Assembly (NCBI RefSeq): GCF_963678635.1 | Contig: NC_087067.1 | Span: 7,048,647-7,112,646, forward strand | Length of the DNA stretch: 64,000 nucleotides | DNA from: Symsagittifera roscoffensis | Taxonomy: Eukaryota > Xenacoelomorpha > Acoela > Convolutidae | Direction: 5' to 3' | Shown here: one piece after another, positions 44,801 through 54,400 of the stretch | Numbering within the stretch: the stretch's first letter is position 1 | How the letters are laid out: every line of letters starts with the position of its first letter | The notes under the pieces: generated by a model | Told to the model about the DNA's origin: nothing | What the model saw: the letters and a program-made list of their open reading frames with translations, nothing else | Databases searched by the model: none | Translations under genes and position numbers: made by a program

Positions 44801-47069
44801 GGGATGCTCTCTTTTTTATTGCTATTTTCCTTAATTGTGGTGTTAAGGTCATCATTAAGATTTCTGTCATCTTTGTGTTTTTATAGTCATGTGTATTTAA
44901 TGAGTATGCTTTTCGAACTAGTGTTTCGATTCGTACTGCTATTTGCTTGATGGTTTCGTTTGGTAATCTGCGAATTTCATTACATAAAACTCTTTGTTGT
45001 TGTTTATTTCTTTCGGAGTCAAACATTTTTGAAAATTCCTGTGTAAACCTTTTCCAGTTTGATTTTATTTCTAGAGGTAGTACTGAAAACCATTTTTGGG
45101 CTGCGCCATCTAAGGTTGTTTGTATTAACGCTGTGCGTCGATGTATCCAATTTTGATGTAGTGGCGTATTAATTGGTTCAGGTCCAATATTTAAAATCAG
45201 GTTTGCTGTTACTGCATTTAAATAATCTTCTACAGAGTATTCAGGGTCTGTTCCTGTGAAAACCATTAAAGGTTTGTTTGATGTTATTGATGATCCACCC
45301 ATAAGGTATGGATTCATTGTCATTTGTAATGATTCTGCTGCATTTGGCATTTGAGAAAAATTTGAAAGTTGGTTTCTTGTTATTTCATGTTGTTGGAGAT
45401 AATATGGGAGTGGTATTTCATTTTGCATTTGTGATGCTTGATACGAGTGTGTAGTCATTGGATTTTGTTGTTGAATTGGTTGAAAAGATTGTGTATTAAT
45501 TAGATTTTGTTGTTGAATTGGTTGTTGATGTTGTGCATCTATTGGTTGTGGAGAAAAATTTCTATGATTTGTACGTGTTCTCTGTATTCCTTGTCTACGA
45601 TATTCTTGAGTATTTGGTGCAAATATATCTGGTTGTAAGAAATCATCATCTGAGGATAAAAAATCCATTTGATAAGATGTCTGTTTTTTATTTTTATTTT
45701 GTTGAAAAAATGGGTAATTTTCACTGTGATCCTGTGGAGGATTTGTTTGGAAATTTATTGAATTAGGTTGGGTCATTGGGTTACCCCAATTTCGAGATCT
45801 TGTATATTGGTTAAAATTTCTTTGTGGTTGATTATATGTTTTTGATGGATGTGTATAATTATAATTATGGTCTGTAAAGTTGTTTCTAGTGAATGTTTTG
45901 TGTGTTTTTGATGGTATTGTCATGGGTCTGTATGTTTGGTAATCCATATGTGAATATTTAGGGGCAACCGAAGGTTTAACGGTTGATTGTAAGGTTACCT
46001 GTGTTTGTGAAGGATTTGTATTTCTTGGTGTTGTTAAATTTGGGCGTATTGGTGAAATACTTTGTTGTGTAGTTGTTGTGTGTACAATTTCTTCATTTAT
46101 GAAGTGTGATGGTGTCTGGATATCTTGTTGAGTAAGATTCCTAGTTCCGTTGAGGTTTTCATTGTGTATAACTGTAGAGTTTAAACTATTATTTTGTGTA
46201 TCGGGCAAAAATGTATTATAGTTTAATGGTGTTGCATCAATGGTTAATGGTATTACTTTTACATAATCTCTTATGTAAGATATCGTACTTATTGCTTGAC
46301 TTGAGATTGATTGTGGGAAGCTTATAAATGCAGGATGAGACCATTCGGGGTCCCAAACATAATCTGATTGTTCTGTGATAGCGGTATCATCGTTCAAGTT
46401 TTGGGGTCTAAAATTTTTTCTTGCTTGTGCAATTAAATCAATATTGTGTGTGAAATAATCTATTATAAACCATGCCAAAATTTTTTGTAGATCGTGTTTT
46501 GTATGTTGTGAAACGTCGTCTTTCGTGAAATTTTCTTTAATGATGTTTAAATAACTAGAGAGTAGTGTGATTTCATGTCGTACTCTTAAATGTTTAGATG
46601 TTCCTGTCGGTGAGACATTTGTTATAGGGATTTCGTTTTCTAATATCGAAATATAACTATATATTATTGCGAAAACTTCATTGGTGAATATGGAGTTTGC
46701 TCTTTGTGAGTTATGATATTGGATGCTTTTTATATATTCTGAAAAAACTTTTGAAAATTCTAAATCAAGATCGTCTGTTTGAATTGTATATTTTCTATTA
46801 TTATGGTTTGGTGAGGTGAATTCTATGGAGTAGATTCCATACTGTTGTGTTATGTTGCATATATCTTTTAAGTAGTGGTCTATGATTTGTCTTTTGATTT
46901 TTATATCGGGGAACTCTGTTTTACATGGACTAATTCCGGGTTCAAATAAATTTACGAGTAAATTTTGACAAAATATGTGTTGTCCTCTATCAGTATCTGC
47001 GTCTACTATAAAAGGAAAGATTTCATCATCATCTGGACTTTCTTCACCTGGAGTGTGCGTTGAGCTCAT
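38847..47069 (-). CDS. Gag-Pol polyprotein (2740 aa, single frame)
   Basis: Approximate order: a long Gln/Asn/Pro/Thr-rich N-terminal region (1-590), capsid-like block (600-790, with WIHRRTALIQTTLDGAA), zinc knuckle CNYCRRYGHSISEC (about 838-851), an Asn/Arg/Ser/Tyr-rich low-complexity zone (about 880-1085), aspartic protease DSGA (about 1226), reverse transcriptase with YLDD (about 1738), RNase H with MCDASNFGIG (about 1885), integrase HHCC zinc domain (about 2260-2300), catalytic core with TDNGTEF and a second acid to E spacing of exactly 35, and a GPY/F-like LRKGPYQII (about 2594). No frameshift or stop separates gag and pol, and all key residues are present, so it looks functional. The start is preceded by AAAA. 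A donor-like CCAG followed by GTGAAG lies at codon 8. Length is roughly twice that of usual Gypsy Gag-Pol. Confidence 0.95.
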   Translation of the reverse strand: MSSTHTPGEESPDDDEIFPFIVDADTDRGQHIFCQNLLVNLFEPGISPCKTEFPDIKIKRQIIDHYLKDICNITQQYGIYSIEFTSPNHNNRKYTIQTDDLDLEFSKVFSEYIKSIQYHNSQRANSIFTNEVFAIIYSYISILENEIPITNVSPTGTSKHLRVRHEITLLSSYLNIIKENFTKDDVSQHTKHDLQKILAWFIIDYFTHNIDLIAQARKNFRPQNLNDDTAITEQSDYVWDPEWSHPAFISFPQSISSQAISTISYIRDYVKVIPLTIDATPLNYNTFLPDTQNNSLNSTVIHNENLNGTRNLTQQDIQTPSHFINEEIVHTTTTQQSISPIRPNLTTPRNTNPSQTQVTLQSTVKPSVAPKYSHMDYQTYRPMTIPSKTHKTFTRNNFTDHNYNYTHPSKTYNQPQRNFNQYTRSRNWGNPMTQPNSINFQTNPPQDHSENYPFFQQNKNKKQTSYQMDFLSSDDDFLQPDIFAPNTQEYRRQGIQRTRTNHRNFSPQPIDAQHQQPIQQQNLINTQSFQPIQQQNPMTTHSYQASQMQNEIPLPYYLQQHEITRNQLSNFSQMPNAAESLQMTMNPYLMGGSSITSNKPLMVFTGTDPEYSVEDYLNAVTANLILNIGPEPINTPLHQNWIHRRTALIQTTLDGAAQKWFSVLPLEIKSNWKRFTQEFSKMFDSERNKQQQRVLCNEIRRLPNETIKQIAVRIETLVRKAYSLNTHDYKNTKMTEILMMTLTPQLRKIAIKKRASHPSSIREPDLDFRKLVDKLEQAEITMKLEETENLKLQYVNKIETTPTNINNIQESETDLVEKITEILNIYEKNPNFKGKPSFKKWCNYCRRYGHSISECRQKQQDNQNKPQKYKEPNKSFYQYMKKDQNLPNKTVHSNNSSGKPLPNNTNYTRNQSPYNSSYRGRSPERRNTNNSSQNHYNRPNSRNNYSRSNSNTQRFVSRSNSQSRNNYYPNNQSRNSSYNRNRNYSYNRNRSYSNNRNQNYPNSQSRNNSYNRSNYNRPNNNYQNRSRNNSQNRHSSYNNRYRNYSQSPHRNNNNYNNSNNRHRSSTPKHQRQINQVQSNPETTSDPPGIDDTVTDTLQLNQINCTSSDSESDTENTLSINMIKVENDYESVIYEQPFSSHIYENQSEFLQNYYTTPINSTPTTQETNEINTTDQTNKNTKTKCLNTNHIYQNIQKEQPKEKIWTIPFLLESPRNKEFQPPDLEIDFLIDSGAESNIINIPTWNEIKTLHPKLTPLETSSKLATAQGSTLINYGKIQLFLLPTRTMEQSKILNKPFKQIFHITDIKYNIIGIPFISKYIPTINILNSKILIKDKYTKTKETSLTFFQRLNKQPPFFSKFYPIFNQQRKHLKPLSGNIYNFSIKQVHQYDKEQNKQKFYMSDFEFKPIHKFFKITISSIKYLKNSNSDIISLHVYNNTPYQVTLPLGLLGYCETNATISPIHEKAYRVNNILQLLDICQSTILNEELSINNIISNENRNTDYFTKTPYFKPTFNISNYTEDQQKFLTMFNFQHSQITQDEFEKLAKQLIKYSSVYATSKFDVGKISSSLHLPLKPDAVFKKQRASKVPIHLNDKVNRLLDILEQYNIISPVNKEEQPKGNTFINPVIILAKGESLKIVLDARYLNSLIDESKCNWPIEPIQVILTKINGKYFTTADMNSAYNQMPLDEQSRRLTQFVIGNQQYEFNRLFYGISIGPAAFSAFMSKIFRPLILKKNAITYLDDVFMQSQTKDEMFNVLEKYHQILQNENLKAAPDKSHFFLTRVKFLGHNIERKTITPLKSRIDAIQKLQPPTNKKKIQEFLGMLNFLSKYVYKMQLYLRPFYNILRQQNNFEWNTEHQTRFEEIKKLLTEQISNTIPDSNQPFYAMCDASNFGIGAALLQSHNGTNKMNLISANSRLFTQAELRLSTLMRECTAIIYTLTEYEFLILGSKHPTVLFTDHKPIIFLFTQKSNPNHRVYRFQLILMKFPNLHIVWTAGKNLALPDTLSRNTPPELLTRKTTVEIPKNIKFYLAENETSPRLECKYAVKTDIEQSQINNLQHFPLYLDCQNNHYEVDLLGTSTFKPIPYSQWIKNNTQQKRTKQHPPKKDHFPLIEKEDLTDKINLSGPQTNDSKYTINQVFDLHDPLDTIPLSKFEIENIFLPPTETITISTLKQYQNLDPIIRQLKSWHKYKTKPIKADSTILGNKTLLRYFRKFNNTTINENTDLLEYNLNESTVPCLPLSMILIAFNISHTQNIKGHSGSEKTYSNFIQNFYFPNAPIWIKVLCNDCIVCQLNKPYPNQKQIAQKQDFKGQSLYFNHRISFDTKGPISPSSEGNSYIMVIVDAFTHYVALNPVPHCNAYYAYTTLYEHWIAKFGLPEILVTDNGTEFINNEIITLCHLYNIKHKPRTSHAPWTNGLVEGMNRSLQEYLRCIINGNDTKYTEWSADVKLFPLAYNSQITTTLGMSPYEMVFNQKPRKPIMFTANSHKNAQGYCQPNKDSICYNLPLHTHDEDHFHHPQILKLASGTHTEWILNRDKKHNEIYQKITKKLLQRQNINEQINSRFTPASELKIGTFVLIPNFNTQKGISKKLQPLRKGPYQIIAKPTDVTYKITDSNKKEIVQHRNNLLPYYPKEYALRELTQLYSFTGLKIIQNEPHLKNTEQNDNPTENQNTKPIATKNNTQNHKESPKQRKNRKMTEQIIPQEQIDKSENRKTTRLRNQPRKNYKIFIPQSKILKKVEFQK
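47046..47051 (-). promoter_or_regulatory. Candidate splice donor at the start of gag-pol
   Basis: CCAG followed by GTGAAG after seven codons and one base of gag-pol (phase 1). If used, it would supply the ATG and a short leader peptide to a downstream exon such as the ATG-less ORF. Confidence 0.35.
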
Positions 47070-47087
47070 TTTTTCGTTCGATGACTG

Positions 47088-47510
47088 TTAATATATAATT
47101 ATTAATGTGTCGAATTGGTTGATTCCAATTGTATAAATGTACTGGTTTGTGTTTATACTGCTTTTTATTCTTCTTTTTCCTCTTTTTGATGAATTTGAAG
47201 TTGTTTCTGAGTCAGAAAAATATAATTGATCGTGAAGTGGGTAATTTTTATCTATTGATTCTTTTAGTTTGTAAAGTTCGTCTAAACTGTTGGTTTCTGA
47301 TTCTGAAAATGCGTTTCGATTTTTTGAAAATCTTTTTCGTGTTATTTGTCTTTGTTTCGTTATTATTTTTCTTTTTAGTGTTTGTCGTTTTGTTCGAATG
47401 TATCCAACTGTTTGTGTATGAGGTGTGATTACAAGGTCGTATTTTTTGTTATCTATTTCACAATTGTGTAAAACGATTGTTTGTTTATTTCCTAGGTTTT
47501 TAAATGACAT
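47088..47510 (-). CDS. ORF1, 140-aa basic protein
   Basis: Lies 18 bp upstream of gag-pol. The middle is strongly basic (RTKRQTLKRKIITKQRQITR), followed by an acidic Ser/Glu patch, a second basic patch (KRGKRRIK) and a hydrophobic end (DTLIIIY). It could be a nucleic-acid-binding or nuclear-targeted accessory protein. No known motif was recognised. As the first sizeable cistron it would be read before gag-pol unless skipped by leaky scanning or splicing. Confidence 0.6.
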   Translation of the reverse strand: MSFKNLGNKQTIVLHNCEIDNKKYDLVITPHTQTVGYIRTKRQTLKRKIITKQRQITRKRFSKNRNAFSESETNSLDELYKLKESIDKNYPLHDQLYFSDSETTSNSSKRGKRRIKSSINTNQYIYTIGINQFDTLIIIY

Positions 47511-48744
47511 AAGGTTTAGGATGACGGATGCAAAAGGTTGTTAAATGATTTCTATTTTCCTAAACTGTTAGTTCTTACGATTTTTTGGTTAGCTTAACCT
47601 GGGTCTATTTGTTCAGGGTTGGAGAGAAAAGTATATCGATTCCGAAGAATGATTTTTTACTTTCTCGTGGCTAGTATAAGTTAAGGTGTTAACTTACTTA
47701 ATCTTACTTAGGGGTAGTGATTGTGTTCAAGGGTTGGAGAATAGTAAATCGATCCACAAGGTTCAGGTATAATTAGAACGCGAGTAGTTCGTTAGATACT
47801 ATTTTAAACTTACCAAGTCTAAGATTTATCCTGGGTCTGGTAAGAGGGGGGGTCAAGTGAAGGATGAATAACCGAAGTTCTTCACTGTTTATCCTAATTT
47901 GAATGATTAGTTTTGTATAAAAAAATCTATTAGTCTTGGGTCTTTAGAAAGGGTTGGGTAGTGAATCGACGTTTGAGGTCGTTAGACACTAATTAAGTGG
48001 GTGGGGGAGAACAAAGTTGTTCTGTTTGATCCAAGGATAAGCCTTGATGATCAAATTTGAGATTTAATTAAGTAGAAAATGATTTAAGATCCAAGGATAA
48101 GCCTTGATGATCTGGTTTTAAAATTAAGTGAATTTAAGTTTTAATAAAATTTTAAATGTGTGTAAAGGAAAGATTTAGTGTTTTGATGATATAAGTGGGT
48201 TTATGATTGCTGTTATGTTTTAGATGATGGAGCTGGAACAACAGGATGATTTATGATTACTAACCATTTATTGTCATGCTACTAATTTTTATTTTTTATT
48301 TTTCAATAAATATTTTTCAAACATGTTTTGTATATTACTGCAGAGTTTTAGGAAAACGATCTTAGATCTTTTTATCAATCGTTATTGTATATTAATAATT
48401 TTGTTTAGCGCCTGAAATGATTTTGAAGATTAACTTCAAGGTTTTATGTTTGCAAATGAAAATCTAAATTCATTGCCAGTAGTATTCTAAATATAAAAGT
48501 TTGTTCTGGTTTTTGCCTAACTATCATATAGCTATATGGCAAGTTTCTACTTTGTCGTATGTCGTCTCTGGTTCGAGGTCTTCTTCCAATTCCGGGTAGT
48601 TCTGTTATGGTTCGGAATATTGGCTCTGATCTATTGAGTCGTAGAGACATTTCAATTAAATTATTGTCGTATAACATTTTGTAAATGTTTTTGTCTAATT
48701 TCTAATCTATTTTGGTTAATTCTAAGCTATTAAGGTCTTGTTCG
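47511..48744 (-). other. Leader region of the LTR element
   Basis: About 1.2 kb between primer site and ORF1. A 25-bp exact repeat lies at 48028-48052 and 48088-48112, each with a CAAGG-ATAAG-CCTTG hairpin. Looser repeats of GGGTTGGAGARNAGT-type sequence occur near 47620, 47730 and 47950. Donor-like GTAAGA (47702-47707) and GTAAGT (47692-47697) are on the coding strand. A 77-codon ORF (48444-48677) is possible but unsupported. The region probably holds packaging and splicing signals. Confidence 0.5.
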
Positions 48745-48762
48745 AGACTTATGGTCGCACCA
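48745..48762 (-). promoter_or_regulatory. tRNA primer binding site
   Basis: The coding strand reads TGGTGCGACCATAAGTCT two bases (TC) after the CA of the 5' LTR. It is complementary to a tRNA 3' end ending TCGCACCA. The complement continues as TTCGAGA, like a T-loop, offset by one base from the normal position. I cannot assign the tRNA from memory. Confidence 0.75.
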
Positions 48763-48764
48763 GA

Positions 48765-48869
48765 TGAGTTATGACCGAGTTGGTTAACTCATAGAGTAAT
48801 TTCGGATAGGGTACACCGTCTGCTCGTCACGCTATCTTATTTTCGGCCGGATAGATTCGTGCAACTTCT
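48765..48869 (-). repeat. Partial 5' LTR, truncated by the gap
   Basis: 105 bases identical to 30261-30365. The remainder (about 388 bp expected) is hidden by the N run. Confidence 0.9.
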
Positions 48870-49069
48870 NNNNNNNNNNNNNNNNNNNNNNNNNNNNNNN
48901 NNNNNNNNNNNNNNNNNNNNNNNNNNNNNNNNNNNNNNNNNNNNNNNNNNNNNNNNNNNNNNNNNNNNNNNNNNNNNNNNNNNNNNNNNNNNNNNNNNNN
49001 NNNNNNNNNNNNNNNNNNNNNNNNNNNNNNNNNNNNNNNNNNNNNNNNNNNNNNNNNNNNNNNNNNNNN
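48870..49069. other. Assembly gap, 200 N
   Basis: Exactly 200 N, suggesting a placeholder. It replaces most of the 5' LTR and the junction with the minisatellite, so the right target duplication cannot be checked. Confidence 0.99.
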
Positions 49070-50176
49070 TGTGTCTCCATCTGCCGTGACGTCTGTATTT
49101 TCTTGAGTATTAAAGAAAGAGTGTATGTGTGTACCTGACTGATGAATTTGATGTATCTCCATCTTGCGTGGCGTCTGTATTTTCTTGAGTGTTAAAGAGA
49201 GTGTATGTGTGTGAACCTGACTGATGAACATGATGTATCTCCATCCGCCATGGCGTCTGTATTATCTTAAGTGTTCAAGAGAGTGTATGTGTGTGTGTAC
49301 CTGACTGATGAACTTGATGTATCTCCATCTGCCGTGGCTTCTGTTTTATTTTGAGTTTTAAAGAGAGATTGTATGTGTGAGTGTACCTGAGTGATGAACA
49401 TGATGTATCTCCGTCTGCCGTGACGTCTGTATTATCTTGAGTTTTGAAGAGAGTGTATAAGTGTGTGTACCTGACTTATAAACAAGATGTATCTCCATCT
49501 GCCGTGCCGTCTGTTTTATCTTGATTATTGAAGAGAGAGTGTATTTGTGTGTACCCGACTGATGATCATGATATATCTCCATCTGCCGTGGCGTCTGGTT
49601 TATCTTGAGTATTAAAGAAAGATTGTATGTGCGTGTGTACCTGACTGATGAACATGATGCATCTCCATCTGTCGTGGCGTCTGTCATATCTTGAGTTTTA
49701 AAGAGAGGTTATAAGTGTGTGAGTGTACCTGACTCACGAACATGATGTATATCCGTCTGCCGTGACGTCTGTATTATCTTGAGTTTTGAAGAGAGTGTAT
49801 AAGTGTGTGTACCTGACTTATAAACAAGATGTATCTCCATCTGCCGTGCCGTCTGTTTTATCTTGATTATTGAAGAGAGAGTGTATTTGTGTGTACCCGA
49901 CTGATGATCATGATATATCTCCATCTGACGTGCAGTCTGTTTTATCTTGAGTTTTACGGAGAGAGTGTATGTGTGTGTACCTGCCTGATGAACTTGATGT
50001 ATCTCTATCTGCCGTGGCGTCTGTTTTATCTTGAGTATTAAAGAGAGAGTGTTTTTGTGTGTACCTGACTGATGAACCTGATGTACCTTCTTCTGCCGTG
50101 GCGTCTGTTTCATCTTGAGTTTTAAAGAGAGAGTGGATGTGTGTGCCTTTTGTGTGTGCCTGTGTTTTCTTGAGTA

Positions 50177-51425
50177 TTAAAGAAAGAGTGTATGTTTGTG
50201 TCTACCTGACTGATGAACTTGATGTATCCCCATCTGCCGTGGCGTCTGTTTCATCTTGAGTTTTAAAGAGAGAGTGGATGTGTGTGTACCTGACTGATGA
50301 ACATGATGTATCTCCATCTGCCGTGGCGTCTGTTTTATCTTGAGTATTGAAGAGAGATTGTATATGTGTGTGTGTACCTGACTGATGAACATGATGTATC
50401 TCCATCTGTCTTGGTGTCTGAGTTTTCTTGAGTATTAAAAAAAGAGTGTATGTTTGTGTGTACCTGACTGATGAACATGATGTATCTCCATCTGTCGTGG
50501 TGTCTGTAATATCTTGAGTTTTAAAGAGAGGTTGTAAGTGTGTGAGTGTACCTGACTGACGAACATGATGTATCTCCGTCTGCCGTGAAGTCTGTATTAT
50601 CTTGAGTATTGAAGAGAGTGTATAAATGTGTGAACCTGACTTATGAACAAGATGTATCTCCTTCTGCTGTGTGGTCTGCTTTATCTAGAGTAATAAGAAG
50701 AGATTGTACGTGTGTGTACCTGACTGATGAACATGATGTATCTCCATCTGCCTTGGTGTCTGTATTATCTTGAGTTTTAAAGAGAGAGTGGATGTGTGTG
50801 CCTTTTGTGTGTGCCTGTGTTTTCTTGAGTATTAAAGAAAGAGTGTATGTTTGTGTCTACCTGACTGATGAACTTGATGTATCCCCATCTGCCGTGGCGT
50901 CTGTTTCATCTTGAGTTTTAAAGAGAGAGTGGATGTGTGTGTACCTGACTGATGAACATGATGTATCTCCATCTGCCGTGGCGTCTGTTTTATCTTGAGT
51001 ATTGAAGAGAGATTGTATATGTGTGTGTGTACCTGACTGATGAACATGATGTATCTCCATCTGTCTTGGTGTCTGAGTTTTCTTGAGTATTAAAAAAAGA
51101 GTGTATGTTTGTGTGTACCTGACTGATGAACATGATGTATCTCCATCTGTCGTGGTGTCTGTAATATCTTGAGTTTTAAAGAGAGGTTGTAAGTGTGTGA
51201 GTGTACCTGACTGACGAACATGATGTATCTCCGTCTGCCGTGAAGTCTGTATTATCTTGAGTATTGAAGAGAGTGTATAAATGTGTGAACCTGACTTATG
51301 AACAAGATGTATCTCCTTCTGCTGTGTGGTCTGCTTTATCTAGAGTAATAAGAAGAGATTGTACGTGTGTGTACCTGACTGATGAACATGATGTATCTCC
51401 ATCTGCCTTGGTGTCTGTATTATCT
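50177..51425. repeat. 655-bp higher-order duplication in the array
   Basis: Blocks beginning near 50126 and 50781 are practically identical over about 650 bp (eight units), including linker variants such as a TGTGTGCCTTTTGTGTGTGC stretch. Confidence 0.85.
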
Positions 51426-51429
51426 TGAG

Positions 51430-54400
51430 TATGCAAGAGAGTGTATGTGCGTGTGTGCCTGACTGATTAACATGATGTATCTCCAACTTCCGTGGCCTCT
51501 GTTTTATCTTGAGTTTTAAAGGAGAGGGTGTGTGTGTGTACCTGAGTGATGTACATGATATAACTACATCTGCCGTGGCGTCTGTATTATCTTGAGTATT
51601 AAAGAGAGTTTATGTGTGTGTGTACCTGATTGATAAATATAATGCATCTCCAATTGCCGTGACGTCTGTTTTACTTTGAGTAATAAAGAGTTTATGCGTG
51701 GGTGTACCTGACTGATGAACTTGATGTATCTCCATCTTGCGTGGCGTCTGTAATATCTTGAGTGTTAAAGAGAGTGTATGTGTGTGAACCTGACTGATGA
51801 ACATGATGTATCTCCATCCGCCGTGGCGTCTGTATTATCTTGAGTATTCAAGAGAGTGTATGTGTGTGTGTGCCTGACTGATTAACATGATGTATCTCTA
51901 TCTGCCGTGGCGTCTGTTTTATCTTAAGTTTTAAAGAGAAAATTCATGTGTGTGTGTGAACCTGACTGATGAACATGATGTATCTCCGTCTGCCGGGGCG
52001 TCTGTTTTATCTTGAGTATTGAACAGAGTGTATGAGTGAGTGCACCTGACTTATGAACATGATGTATCTTCATCTGTCGTGGCGTCTCTATTATCTTGAG
52101 TAATATAGAGAGAGTGTAATTGTGTACCTGACTGATGAACTTGATGTATCTCCATCTACTGTGTGGTCTTCTTTATCTAGAGTAATAAGGAGAGAGTGTA
52201 CGTGTGTGTACCTGACTGATGAACATGATGTATCTCCATCTGCCGTGGCGTCTGTTTTATCTTGAGTATTGAAGAGAGTGTATAAATGTGTGAACCTGAC
52301 TTATGAACAAGATGTATCTCCTTCTGCTGTGTGGTCTGCTTTATCTAGAGTAATAAGAAGAGATTGTACGTGTGTGTACCTGACTGATGAACATGATGTA
52401 TCTCCATCTGCCTTGGTGTCTGTATTATCTTGAGTATGCAAGAGAGTGTATGTGCGTGTGTGCCTGACTGATTAACATGATGTATCTCCAACTTCCGTGG
52501 CCTCTGTTTTATCTTGAGTTTTAAAGGAGAGGGTGTGTGTCTGTACCTGAGTGATGTACATGATATAATCTGCCGTGGCGTCTGTATTATCTTGAGTATT
52601 AAAGAGAGTTTATGTGTGTGTGTACCTGATTGATAAATATAATGCATCTCCAACTGCCGTGACGTCTGTTTTACTTTGAGTAATAAAGAGTGTATGCGTG
52701 GGTGTACCTGACTGATGAACTTGATGTATCTCCATCTTGCGTGGCGTCTGTAATATCTTGAGTGTTAAAGAGAGTGTATGTGTGTGAACCTGACTGATGA
52801 ACATGATGTATCTCCATCCGCCGTGGCGTCTGTATTATCTTGAGTATTCAAGAGAGTGTATGTGTGTGTGTGCCTGACTGATTAACATGATGTATCTCTA
52901 TCTGCCGTGGCGTCTGTTTTATCTTAAGTTTTAAAGAGAAAATTCATGTGTGTGTGAACCTGACTGATGAACATGATGTATCTCCGTCTGCCGGGGCGTC
53001 TGTTTTATCTTGAGTATTGAACAGAGTGTATGAGTGAGTGCACCTGACTTATGAACATGATGTATCTTCATCTGTCGTGGCGTCTCTATTATCTTGAGTA
53101 ATATAGAGAGAGTGTAATTGTGTACCTGACTGATGAACTTGATGTATCTCCATCTGCTGTGTGGTCTTCTTTATCTAGAGTAATAAGGAGAGAGTGTACG
53201 TGTGTGTAACTGACTGATGAACATGATGTATCTCCATCTGCCGTGGCGTCTGTTTTATCTTGAGTATTGAAGAGAGATTGTATATGTGTGTGTGTACCTG
53301 ACTGATGAACATGATGTATCTCCATCTGTCTTGGTGTCTGAGTTTTCTTGAGTATTAAAAAAAGAGTGTATGTTTGTGTGTACCTGACTGATGAACATGA
53401 TGTATCTCCATCTGTCGTGGTGTCTGTAATATCTTGAGTTTTAAAGAGAGGTTGTAAGTGTGTGAGTGTACCTGACTGACGAACATGATGTATCTCCGTC
53501 TGCCGTGAAGTCTGTATTATCTTGAGTATTGAAGAGAGTGTATAAATGTGTGAACCTGACTTATGAACAAGATGTATCTCCTTCTGCTGTGTGGTCTGCT
53601 TTATCTAGAGTAATAAGAAGAGATTGTACGTGTGTGTACCTGACTGATGAACATGATGTATCTCCATCTGCCTTGGTGTCTGTATTATCTTGAGTATGCA
53701 AGAGAGTGTATGTGCGTGTGTGCCTGACTGATTAACATGATGTATATCCAACTTCCGTGGCCTCTGTTTTATCTTGAGTTTTAAAGGAGAGGGTGTGTGT
53801 GCGTACCTGAGTGATGTACATGATATAACTACATCTGCCGTGGCGTCTGTATTATCTTGAGTATTAAAGAGAGTTTATGTGTGTGTGTACCTGATTGATA
53901 AATATAATGCATCTCCAACTGCCGTGACGTCTGTTTTACTTTGAGTAATAAAGAGTGTATGCGTGGGTGTAACTGACTGATGAACTTGATGTATCTCCAT
54001 CTTGCGTGGCGTCTGTAATATCTTGAGTGTTAAAGAGAGTGTATGTGTGTGAACCTGACTGATGAACATGATGTATCTCCATCCGCCGTGGCGTCTGTAT
54101 TATCTTGAGTATTCAAGAGAGTGTATGTGTGTGTGTGACTGACTGATTAACATGATTTATCTCTATCTGCCGTGGCGTCTGTTTTATCTTAAGTTTTAAA
54201 GAGAAAATTCATGTGTGTGTGTGAACCTGACTGATGAACATGATGTATCTCCGTCTGCCGGGGCGTCTGTTTTATCTTGAGTATTGAACAGAGTGTATGA
54301 GTGAGAGCACCTGACTTATGAACATGATGTATCTTCATCTGTCGTGGCGTCTCTATTATCTTGAGTAATTTAGAGAGAGTGTAATTGTGTACCTGACTGA

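Larger units (their letters stand above)
30261..48869 (-). mobile_element. Large Ty3/Gypsy-type LTR element with envelope-like and extra ORFs
   Basis: On the minus strand: a partial 5' LTR (48765-48869), primer binding site, leader, ORF1, a single-frame gag-pol, a chain of small and large ORFs including an envelope-like gene, a polypurine tract and the 3' LTR (30261-30753). The 105 readable bases of the 5' LTR are identical to the 3' LTR, so insertion was recent. Family assignment rests on the enzyme order PR-RT-RNase H-IN, the CX2CX4HX4C knuckle, and a GPY/F-like segment after the D,D-35-E core of integrase. Typical Gypsy elements are 5-8 kb; this one would be about 19 kb if the hidden LTR is full length. 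Confidence 0.93.

Noticed and set aside
38930-46000. Plus-strand ORFs of up to 123 aa opposite gag-pol
   Set aside because: They are shadows of the AT-rich polyprotein with no splice, start or domain support.
48444-48677. 77-codon ORF in the leader
   Set aside because: No conserved motif or good context; leaders of this length often hold chance ORFs. It is mentioned in the leader entry only.
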